A stretch of 14,013 bases of DNA from Candidatus Aminicenantota bacterium (GTDB lineage: Bacteria; Acidobacteriota; Aminicenantia; UBA2199): the NCBI GenBank assembly GCA_020355945.1, contig CP070627.1, positions 605,513 to 619,525 of the forward strand, in the 5' to 3' direction. The notes under the pieces were generated by a model. That model was not told the origin of the DNA and searched no databases. It was given only the letters and a program-made list of their open reading frames with translations. A program made the position numbers and the translations under genes. Positions 6,701-12,518 of this stretch are shown here, piece after piece; position 1 is the first letter of the stretch, and each line of letters begins with the position of its first letter.

Positions 6701-8804
6701 TTTTGTTCTGTTCCACTGCCTCTCGCAGCGAATAAGTCATCCGGTTCAGTGCATCACTTAATCGATCTTCATCGGAACGTTTTTGCACTTTAACGGAATA
6801 ATCACCGCGGGAAATTTTTTCCGCTAATTCCACCACCTGCATCTCATCACTGATATCAGCCATGTATTCGATAGCCCCGATGATATTGCCGAGACTATCT
6901 TTTATGGGTGCGCTGGTATATCTCAAGGGTATTTCCAGGTCCGGGAGATGAGACACCATATCGCCCGTTAATACTCGATCCTGGTTCATGGCCCGGAAAG
7001 ACCGGCATCTTTCCGTCTGGCAGTGAGTGGCATTAAAAAGCGCATAACATTTCCTGCCCATGCAGTCATCAACCGTCTTCCCCACCAGCAAAGCACCCGC
7101 GTGGTTGATAAACTGGATGTTGAAGTTGTTGTCGATCACATGAACCGGGGTAGGGATATTATTCAGGTAGTCGATTTTTCTCTGGCTGTCTGCATTGGAT
7201 TCTCTCAGGCGGTGAATCATCTGGTTCAGGGCTTTGCCCAGCATATCTTTTTCGCCTTTTATTTCCAGTTCCAGCCCATAGTCCCCGATGGAAACCTCTT
7301 CAGCCACCATGGCTGCATCGCGTAGGGTCCGGGTCATGCGCTCCAGGGCAATGCCCAGCATATCCTTTTCGCTTTTGATTCCTACTTCTCCGGAGTAGTC
7401 TCCCATGGAGATGTTGTTGGCCTGCCGCACCACTTCCACCAGGTTATCTTTCATCTGGTTCACCGTTTTACCTAATGCGTCTTTTTCGCTTCTTATGGAA
7501 ACTGTTTTGGTAAAATCCCCGATGGCAATCGTTTCACAGACATCTGTCACCGCCCGGAACGAGTCCACCACCTCCTTAAAGCTGGCGTTCATCTCGCCAA
7601 TTTCATTTTTCTCTGAGGTGATCTCCTCGTAAGAGAGGTCACCAATGGCCACCTGCTTCGCCCAACCGGATAATTTACGCACGGGTTCTACAATCCGCCT
7701 GGTGGCAAGAATTGAAATCAGGAAAACAATGACAATGGTGCTCAGCACTATAACACCAACCATTAGCAGTAAATTCCTTGATGAACCAAAGGCCTCCGAT
7801 TCATTAATTTCCGCCAGCAGCCCCCAATGGACGCCCAATTTTTCGAGACTATCCAGGTTGTAATTCACCCCTAATACCTTTTCCCCCCGGTAATCGCTAT
7901 ACCGTTGGGATTTTTCAAACTTTCTATCCAGCCAACGCCTGGCTCCTTCGGTATTCACCTGGATCTCAAGTAACTCGGAGGTGGAACCGGATCTCATCAG
8001 CTTATCGTCCCCGATTAAGTAAGTAACTCCAGTTTTGGTGTCACCCAGCTTTTTCTGCATAATTTGATTAATTTGCTTCATTGAAATCTGGATGGCCATT
8101 ATACCGACTTTGGTTTTTACTTTTTCCATTTTCCCGGTTTGAGGATTTTCAACGTCCTGTTCATCCATCATCAATTGGATCAGGAAACCGGCCGCCTCAC
8201 TGCCGGAAGAGCCAAATTCCTTATCTATGTCTGAGAAACGGGATTCTCCTGTTTCTAAAACCTCTCTACAGGCTTTAGCAAATTTGGTTTGGGAGAACTT
8301 ACCGTTAAATATATTGGTGCCCACCATATTTTCATCCACCACAACCACCATTATGTTTCCATCCAGATCCAGGAGAAAGATATCATTGTAGCTGTAGGTT
8401 TCCACGAAATTTTCCATGTCCAATGTAATTACAGTCTTATACACTTTATAGGTAAGGGAATTCAAAAATTCTTCCAGGGATTCGCCGCTTGTCTTTTTCC
8501 TTTCTTCATATTCATTGATGATATCATTAAAGGACTTAACATTGCTGGTCAGTTGGGAAATAAGATTCAAATCCTTGATCCGTTCATTGAAGAAAGAATC
8601 AATATATTCACTCTTAAGCCTGGAAACCGAATTTAAAAATTGTTTGGCATCTTCCTGGAGAATATCAGAAGCCTTCAGGTAACTGATGACACTGGCAATT
8701 AAAAGGGGAACCAATGACAGGACTAAAAACCAAAACAAAATTGTTTTCCCCAGCCCCGGTTGACTGACGAAATTAAATAGATTCGATAAAAAATTTTTTC
8801 CCAT
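3762..8804 (-). CDS. Membrane-bound hybrid histidine kinase (Cache - HAMPx4 - PAS - HAMP - GAF - HisKA/HATPase - REC x3)
   Basis: This 1680-residue sensor kinase should autophosphorylate on His and pass phosphate to its own and separate receivers. Two membrane helices (about 21-43 and 344-368) enclose a periplasmic Cache-like sensor. Four HAMP units follow (about 369-538, with IGD/MGD marks at 387, 428, 467, 506), then PAS (541-655) with C581, C586, C595 and C600. A fifth HAMP-like unit (656-698, RGD) precedes GAF (about 706-856) and a coiled coil (857-960) containing repeated QEEL/NEELE blocks. The kinase core has H971 in MSHELRTPLNS, N1092, DTGIGI (1132-1137), FEAF and GGTGLGLSIS (1161-1170). 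A charged linker (1204-1289) leads to REC1 (D1339, K1388), a degenerate REC2 with EG for DD and N1464 for Asp, and REC3 (D1611, T1641, K1663). The start is fixed by AGGAGG 4 nt before ATG 8804. Downstream genes are cheR, cheB and two response regulators. The ligand cannot be predicted. Confidence 0.95.
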   Translation of the reverse strand: MGKNFLSNLFNFVSQPGLGKTILFWFLVLSLVPLLIASVISYLKASDILQEDAKQFLNSVSRLKSEYIDSFFNERIKDLNLISQLTSNVKSFNDIINEYEERKKTSGESLEEFLNSLTYKVYKTVITLDMENFVETYSYNDIFLLDLDGNIMVVVVDENMVGTNIFNGKFSQTKFAKACREVLETGESRFSDIDKEFGSSGSEAAGFLIQLMMDEQDVENPQTGKMEKVKTKVGIMAIQISMKQINQIMQKKLGDTKTGVTYLIGDDKLMRSGSTSELLEIQVNTEGARRWLDRKFEKSQRYSDYRGEKVLGVNYNLDSLEKLGVHWGLLAEINESEAFGSSRNLLLMVGVIVLSTIVIVFLISILATRRIVEPVRKLSGWAKQVAIGDLSYEEITSEKNEIGEMNASFKEVVDSFRAVTDVCETIAIGDFTKTVSIRSEKDALGKTVNQMKDNLVEVVRQANNISMGDYSGEVGIKSEKDMLGIALERMTRTLRDAAMVAEEVSIGDYGLELEIKGEKDMLGKALNQMIHRLRESNADSQRKIDYLNNIPTPVHVIDNNFNIQFINHAGALLVGKTVDDCMGRKCYALFNATHCQTERCRSFRAMNQDRVLTGDMVSHLPDLEIPLRYTSAPIKDSLGNIIGAIEYMADISDEMQVVELAEKISRGDYSVKVQKRSDEDRLSDALNRMTYSLREAVEQNKKQNWLKSGQTELNNRMRGELDIPELSQNIISFLTSYLDAQLGLLYFITKPGALKLVGSYALGKEKGLLKKFKFGEGIVGQAAEENRVIEITDIPRDFVKIRTGFGDITPRHVIVMPFTYETYVIGVIEIASLHEFTEIQKEFLSQSLENIGIALNSAESRRQLKELLQKTQEQAERLQAQQEELRQSNEELEGQTKALIASETNLQTQQEELRVINEELEERTRMLEKQKADIEQKNIELMNARNEIEKKAKDLEEVSKYKSEFLANMSHELRTPLNSILILSQLLANNREENLSKKQVEFARTIHTSGSDLLSLINEILDLSKIEAGMMELRIEPVSIEEFASNLRRIFKPVAANKKIQFNIDTRDKNLPREIYTDNQRAQQIVKNLLSNAFKFTDRGSITLRIYRPGEDVELDQSGLSRDKAIAIDVADTGIGIPDEKRAVIFEAFHQEDGTTSRKYGGTGLGLSISSELAELLGGEIQLKTKKEKGSTFTLFLPEKLEVPGKVMSVDTARRKKSTVAAGEETRNLKQEEKEAIKEETANPGAKLKKEEEGSASAMIRETPLLETRVMDSRNEIRDDRKTIKPQDKSLLIIEDDNNFAEVLLNLAQSKGFKCVIAEDGETGLHFADFYKPSAIILDVRLPGMDGWQVMERLKHSHGTRHIPVHFMSAMDDTYDAMRMGAIGYLSKPVDTETLDAAFKKIENVISKPVKKLLVVEGGEAQKNKIIEMMGSGGSSDVVTMTASTGEEALHLLKKENFDSMILNPALTDMTGFELLEKIDEDKNISQLPIIIYSERELTPGEEEALQTYAQRIIVKDSQSLERLFAETSLFLHRVESQLPESQQQMLNRILDKEDVLKGKKVLIVDDDMRNVFALTSILEEKGMKTVVGKNGKEGLEKLQSEPDFDLVLMDIMMPVMDGYQAMKAIRKDKRFEKLPIIALTAKAMKGDRHKCVTAGASDYLAKPVSQEKLLSLLRVWLYE

Positions 8805-8808
8805 TATT

Positions 8809-8814
8809 CCTCCT
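8809..8814 (-). promoter_or_regulatory. Ribosome binding site of the hybrid kinase
   Basis: AGGAGG on the minus strand lies 4 nt before the ATG at 8804 and fixes the start of the kinase. Confidence 0.85.
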
Positions 8815-8954
8815 GGGAATCAGTATACTTACATATTACACTTCAATGTCACCACATTTATATTCACATATTCACATTTGCTCCTATTATTTTTCATCGT
8901 TGGCTTGCCGGCTGTAAATTCATATTTCATTTTTATCATTGTCGTGCACTATAT

Positions 8955-8982
8955 TTTATAAGGATTTTTAAAAAAAAGTCAA
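8955..8982 (-). promoter_or_regulatory. Sigma70-like promoter of the hybrid kinase operon
   Basis: On the minus strand TTGACT (8982-8977) and TATAAA (8960-8955) are separated by 16 nt, with a predicted start near 8948 and a leader of about 144 nt. The DNA immediately upstream (8983-9010) is almost pure A/T, resembling an UP element. As the only clear promoter before cheR and cheB, it probably drives the kinase-cheR-cheB unit. Confidence 0.55.
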
Positions 8983-9012
8983 CCAAAAATAAAAAATTTT
9001 AATTTTTCATAA

Positions 9013-9088
9013 TAATTTTAGCCCCATCGCGGCGACGAACTATTTTATTTTCTTCGCGTTTCTTCGCGTGCCTTCGCGGCTAAAATTA
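9013..9088. repeat. 11-bp inverted repeat enclosing three TTCGCG decamers
   Basis: The arms TAATTTTAGCC (9013-9023) and GGCTAAAATTA (9078-9088) are perfect inverse complements, 54 nt apart. The interior carries three tandem decamers: TCTTCGCGTT (9051-9060), TCTTCGCGTG (9061-9070) and CCTTCGCGGC (9071-9080). The element sits alone between divergent genes and resembles a small dispersed intergenic repeat. No coding potential or target-site duplication is apparent. Confidence 0.75.
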
Positions 9089-9116
9089 GAATTCCTGATT
9101 TTAAAAAAGGGCGGGC

Positions 9117-9145
9117 TTTCATTTTTTTTAAAAATTTGCTATTAT
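9117..9145 (+). promoter_or_regulatory. Possible promoter of the ABC exporter genes
   Basis: TTTCAT (9117-9122) and TATTAT (9140-9145) are 17 nt apart, giving a predicted start near 9152 and a 26-nt leader that includes GGAGG. The -35 match is poor, so this is a weak candidate only. Confidence 0.3.
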
Positions 9146-9160
9146 TTGACTTTCATATGT

Positions 9161-9165
9161 GGAGG
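9161..9165 (+). promoter_or_regulatory. Ribosome binding site deciding the ABC ATPase start
   Basis: GGAGG lies 12 nt before the ATG at 9178. In-frame ATGs at 9136 and 9157 precede it and add residues not typical of the family, so translation most likely starts at 9178. Confidence 0.7.
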
Positions 9166-9177
9166 AAAACCATCCCA

Positions 9178-9915
9178 ATGTTAGAAATTCGACAGTTATT
9201 CAAATCGTTTAACAGTCGTCCCGCGCTGCGAGGTATTAACCTGCAATTGAAAAAAGGAGAGATTTACGGTTTATTAGGGCCCAATGGTGCAGGAAAAACC
9301 ACGACACTGAAAATTCTTGCCGGTTTAATCTCCCCGGACAGCGGTGACATTTTTGTAAATGGGGATCTGTTTCATCGGGATCGGACCAGTTTGAAACAAT
9401 CTATTGCCTATGTGCCGGACCAACCCTTTGTCTATCCGAAATTAACCGGTGAAGAACATCTCCATTTTTTCGCCGATCTGTACAAGCTTTCTTCATCTAA
9501 GCGGAAAGAGAAATTTGATTTTTTCTTTAGTTTTTTTGAATATGAAGCATTCCGGTATGAACTGGTGGAGACCTATTCCGCGGGTACTCGTCAAAAGTTA
9601 CTGCTGACCCAGGCATTGATGGTGGAACCGGAAATACTGCTGCTGGATGAACCCTTAACTTCCATTGATCCCTTAGTGGGGAAAAAATTTAAAACCCTAT
9701 TGAAAAAAATTTCCCACCAAGGTACGATAGCCCTGTTTGCCACTCACATCCTCCCCCTGGCCCGCGAAGTGAGTCACCGGCTTGGTATTATCATCGATGG
9801 AAAAATCATCACTGAGGGAACCCTCGAAGAATTACTTAAAATTTCAGCAGACCATGAAGAAGACCTGGAGGAATTCTATTTTAATACGGTTATGGCATAT
9901 GAAAAGTCTATTTAG
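9178..9915 (+). CDS. ABC transporter ATP-binding protein (ABC-2 type exporter ATPase)
   Basis: This 245-residue cytoplasmic ATPase powers the permease encoded immediately downstream. The order of motifs is standard: Walker A GPNGAGKTT (34-42), Q-loop glutamine Q82 in YVPDQP, signature YSAGTRQK (133-140), Walker B ILLLDEP (153-159) with catalytic E158, D-loop SIDP, and switch His H190 in FATHIL. The signature has AG in place of GG, in the YSxGxRQK style seen in many ABC-2 exporters. The length is typical for a single nucleotide-binding domain. The final 17 nt overlap the permease start, indicating co-translation. The substrate cannot be inferred; related pairs export lipids, peptides or antibiotics, and the neighbours do not narrow this. 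Confidence 0.95.
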   Translation: MLEIRQLFKSFNSRPALRGINLQLKKGEIYGLLGPNGAGKTTTLKILAGLISPDSGDIFVNGDLFHRDRTSLKQSIAYVPDQPFVYPKLTGEEHLHFFADLYKLSSSKRKEKFDFFFSFFEYEAFRYELVETYSAGTRQKLLLTQALMVEPEILLLDEPLTSIDPLVGKKFKTLLKKISHQGTIALFATHILPLAREVSHRLGIIIDGKIITEGTLEELLKISADHEEDLEEFYFNTVMAYEKSI

Positions 9916-11566
9916 AGCCAGGATACGACAATTGAAAAATGCTGCCACCCGATTCGGATGGCGGAAATACCTTGTCTTTCTCTTATTGAGCGGCGGTATA
10001 TTGGGTTTAATGGTTTTCTTTTCTATCAAAGTCTTTGGTTTCCTCTACCACCAGGAAGAATTTCCCCTCTATTTCAAACTCTTTCTCAGTGAGAAAATTC
10101 TAATGATGACTTTTCTTACCATGTTCATGATGCTGATCCTATCTGCTTTGATTTCCACGTTAAATATATTCTTTCTTTCCAAAGATTTATCCCTGTTATT
10201 GACTTCTCCCCTTCGTTCTCGTACGGTTTTTACCTGGAAAGCCATAGAGGTAGGGGTTTCCAGTGCTTTAATGGTTATTTTTTTCTCAATGCCGGTGCTC
10301 TTTGCCTATTCTTATTATTTCGCTCCTTCTTTGGCCAATATTGCAGCGGTAATATTGGTGTTTTTACTTTATATGATCAGCGGTGTATTGATCGGCATCC
10401 TCATTGGCATGATTATCCCGGCTTTTTTTTCGGTAAAAAAACTTCAACCCGTGCTTTCGCTGGTCTCTATTGTTCTTATATCTGCTATTGTTATTTTTTT
10501 AAGGTTGTTAAGGCCGGAACGTTTTGGCAACCCGGATGTGATCAATAACCTATTGGAATATATGGGAGGACTCAGTGTTAAAGGTTTTGCCTGGTTCCCC
10601 TTTTACTGGATCGCCAAAGCACTTCACCTGGTTGCCAAAGGAGACTACTGGGGTTATTGCAAAGCAATTGGCGCTTTTTTAGTGATTATTCTTTTAATGG
10701 GCGGATTCCTCCTGTTTTTACAAAAAAAATACTACCTTCGACTATTTGACAAGCTGAATAAAGGCACCCCGGGTTCTCACCGATCCGGCTGGGAAAAATC
10801 ACGGGTTTTAAAGAAAAAGTACCAGGATTACAGTACCCTGTGGAAAAAAGAGATTAAGACCTTCTTCCGCAGTCCGGCCCAATGGTCCCAGTTGTTGATC
10901 ATTGCTGCCATTGTGATTGTTTTTATTTTGAATATGAAAGGTATTCCCATGCCCCATATCTCTGTTAAAAATATCATTGCTTATTTGAACCTGGGTATGG
11001 CAGCTTTTATTGTGGCTGGTTTGAATTCCCGTTTTACTTTTACTACGATTCCCATGGAAAACCCGGGAATTGCCCACATCATGGCTTCGCCTTTTGAGAA
11101 GGTAAAGCTTTTCCGCTTCAAGCTCTTGTTTCATGTTATTCCCCTAATGATCGTTGGATTTATACTATTTTTCACCGGTGACCTTGCTCTTCACCTGGAT
11201 ACTTTCGCCCGGATCAGCGGGATCATTTTCCTGGCACCGGCACTGCCTTTCTTAACCGTGCTGGCTATTTATTTCAGCTTGAGAATCGAGGAATCCGTTC
11301 CTTTAACGCCGCAGCACCTGGTGATGTCCGGGAGCGGCATCTCTTATATGCTTTGGAGTTCAATTTATATTGTGGCTGGTATGATCTATTTTGTCCGGCC
11401 ATTGTTTCTTTATCATTACAGTCGAATTGTCCTCCGCCCAATCCCTTACCTGGAAATATCCCTGTGGTTCGCTGGTTTTCTACTGGTAAACCTAATACTG
11501 ATCGCCCTCTTTTATAAAAAAAGTCTCTCTAACTGGAAAAAGAGAGAATTCACTGCATCTTCATAA
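9899..11566 (+). CDS. ABC exporter permease, 12 predicted membrane helices
   Basis: This 555-residue integral membrane protein is the transport partner of the preceding ATPase. I count about 12 hydrophobic segments, near residues 23-49, 68-92, 118-137, 145-173, 185-203, 255-276, 328-345, 359-376, 408-427, 437-459, 479-498 and 520-538. A charged cytoplasmic loop (277-327) divides two halves. Both halves carry a similar motif: LSLLLTSPLRSRTVFTWKAIE (98-118) and IAHIMASPFEKVKLFRFKLL (391-410). This suggests a fused, internally duplicated permease that could work as a single chain with an ATPase dimer. The style matches the 'putative ATP-binding cassette' permease family (I believe PF16949). The ATG at 9899 overlaps the ATPase gene by 17 nt. 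An open frame continues upstream to 9782, but those residues are translated from within the ATPase gene and look unrelated. No signal peptide or cargo domain is present. Confidence 0.88.
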   Translation: MKSLFRARIRQLKNAATRFGWRKYLVFLLLSGGILGLMVFFSIKVFGFLYHQEEFPLYFKLFLSEKILMMTFLTMFMMLILSALISTLNIFFLSKDLSLLLTSPLRSRTVFTWKAIEVGVSSALMVIFFSMPVLFAYSYYFAPSLANIAAVILVFLLYMISGVLIGILIGMIIPAFFSVKKLQPVLSLVSIVLISAIVIFLRLLRPERFGNPDVINNLLEYMGGLSVKGFAWFPFYWIAKALHLVAKGDYWGYCKAIGAFLVIILLMGGFLLFLQKKYYLRLFDKLNKGTPGSHRSGWEKSRVLKKKYQDYSTLWKKEIKTFFRSPAQWSQLLIIAAIVIVFILNMKGIPMPHISVKNIIAYLNLGMAAFIVAGLNSRFTFTTIPMENPGIAHIMASPFEKVKLFRFKLLFHVIPLMIVGFILFFTGDLALHLDTFARISGIIFLAPALPFLTVLAIYFSLRIEESVPLTPQHLVMSGSGISYMLWSSIYIVAGMIYFVRPLFLYHYSRIVLRPIPYLEISLWFAGFLLVNLILIALFYKKSLSNWKKREFTASS

Positions 11567-11574
11567 TGCCTCCG

Positions 11575-11593
11575 GCGGGCCCGCGGCGCGGGG
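11575..11593. repeat. GC-rich hairpin element, copy 1
   Basis: GCGGGCCCGC (11575-11584) is a perfect 10-bp palindrome, and CCCGCGGCGCGGGG (11580-11593) can fold as a 5-bp stem around GGC. It begins 8 nt after the permease stop codon, so it may help end the ABC transcript, although no T-run follows. The same 14 bases recur at 13919-13932 in the same orientation. Confidence 0.7.
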
Positions 11594-11615
11594 CCAAACC
11601 ACGGATTCTGTCCCC

Positions 11616-11643
11616 TTGATTAAAGTCAAAAAAATGATATAAT
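11616..11643 (+). promoter_or_regulatory. Near-consensus promoter for the methyltransferase gene, spaced for a leaderless mRNA
   Basis: TTGATT (11616-11621), a 16-nt spacer and a perfect TATAAT (11638-11643) are followed by only 7 nt before the ATG at 11651. Transcription should start at or next to the A of that ATG. No Shine-Dalgarno sequence is present in the intervening A-rich bases. Confidence 0.7.
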
Positions 11644-11650
11644 ACAAAAA

Positions 11651-12502
11651 ATGACTTACGATAATGGGTGCATAAAAAGAAAGTCAAGTCAATACCGCAC
11701 ATTAAAAATAAAAAATGAATACCTGGTTGGCGACTGTAAAGAAATCCTGTCAAAAATACCTGAAAATACATTCGACCTTATCGTTACCTCCCCTCCCTAT
11801 GCAGACAGGAGGAAAAAAACCTACGGAGGTATTCACCCGGATAAATACGTGGAATGGTTTTCGGAACGCTCACTGGAGTTTCTAAGAGTCTTGAAATCTT
11901 CAGGGACTTTTATCCTGAACATCAAAGAAAAAGCCGTCAATGGAGAGAGACATACATATGTTATCGATTTAATTTCGGAGTTGAGAAAACAAGGATGGCT
12001 GTGGACCGAAGAATTCATCTGGCATAAAACCAATTGTTATCCGGGAAAATGGCCAAATAGATTCAGAGACGCCTGGGAAAGATGCCTCCAATTCAATAAA
12101 AATAAAAAATTTAATATGTATCAAGAAGCAGTAATGATCCCGGTGGGTGACTGGGCAAAAAGCCGATTAAGAAATTTAAGTAAAACAGATAAAATAAGAG
12201 ATAATTCAAAGGTAGGCAGTGGTTTCGGCAAGAATATTTCAAACTGGATCGGCAGGAATATGGTATATCCCACCAATGTGCTCCACTTCTCAACCGAATG
12301 TTACAATAGAAATCACAGCGCGGTGTTTCCAGTGGCGCTTCCCGAATGGTTTATAAAACTATTTACAAAAGAGGGTGGTTTTGTCCTGGACCCCTTTGCC
12401 GGTTCCGGCACCACCGCTGTTGCCGCAAAACAATTACATCGAAATTATTTGATGATCGATATTGTTGAAGATTTTAAGACAGAAGCTGAGAAACGACTTT
12501 AA
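11651..12502 (+). CDS. Site-specific DNA methyltransferase, beta class (N4-cytosine or N6-adenine)
   Basis: This 283-residue cytoplasmic enzyme transfers a methyl group from S-adenosylmethionine to an exocyclic amino group in DNA. The catalytic motif IV is TSPPY (46-50) in DLIVTSPPY, and the SAM-binding motif I, DPFAGSGTT (247-255), comes after it. This order (IV before I) defines the beta class, and TSPPY is more often seen in N4-cytosine enzymes. Other family marks are GDCKEIL (27-33), FIWHK (122-126) and HSAVFPVALPEWFI (222-235). The recognition region is probably the basic, A-rich stretch around 150-205. Length and both ends look complete. No restriction endonuclease is visible, so it is an orphan within this window. 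The start is the only in-frame ATG. The coding sequence is more A-rich than the ABC genes, for example at 12091-12210, which hints at transfer. It is followed after 16 nt by the peptidase gene. Confidence 0.94.
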   Translation: MTYDNGCIKRKSSQYRTLKIKNEYLVGDCKEILSKIPENTFDLIVTSPPYADRRKKTYGGIHPDKYVEWFSERSLEFLRVLKSSGTFILNIKEKAVNGERHTYVIDLISELRKQGWLWTEEFIWHKTNCYPGKWPNRFRDAWERCLQFNKNKKFNMYQEAVMIPVGDWAKSRLRNLSKTDKIRDNSKVGSGFGKNISNWIGRNMVYPTNVLHFSTECYNRNHSAVFPVALPEWFIKLFTKEGGFVLDPFAGSGTTAVAAKQLHRNYLMIDIVEDFKTEAEKRL

Positions 12503-12507
12503 AAATT

Positions 12508-12512
12508 GGAGG
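12508..12512 (+). promoter_or_regulatory. Ribosome binding site supporting a TTG start
   Basis: GGAGG ends 6 nt before an in-frame TTG at 12519, an ideal spacing. The next in-frame ATG (12540) is 27 nt away and the ATG at 12462 lies inside the methyltransferase gene, so TTG is the best start for the peptidase. Confidence 0.75.
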
Positions 12513-12518
12513 TTTAAA

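Larger units (their letters stand above)
8805..9177. other. Divergent intergenic region between the kinase and ABC exporter genes
   Basis: No credible gene is present in this 373-bp stretch. From left to right it contains the roughly 140-nt untranslated leader of the kinase mRNA, with a small direct repeat ATTCACAT near 8862-8877. It then holds the kinase promoter (8955-8982), a very A/T-rich block (about 8983-9020), the TTCGCG decamer element inside an inverted repeat (9013-9088), and the short leader of the ABC genes. I could not match the kinase leader to a known riboswitch. Confidence 0.8.

Noticed and set aside
8805..8948. Riboswitch such as a c-di-GMP aptamer in the kinase leader
   Set aside because: I could not identify any conserved aptamer core or convincing paired structure in this A/T-rich leader.
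9136..9177. Upstream ATGs for the ABC ATPase
   Set aside because: They lie before the GGAGG ribosome site and would add residues unlike the family N-terminus.
9782..9898. Upstream extension of the permease
   Set aside because: It is an out-of-frame reading of the ATPase gene; the sequence is not membrane-like and the ATG at 9899 fits a coupled overlap.
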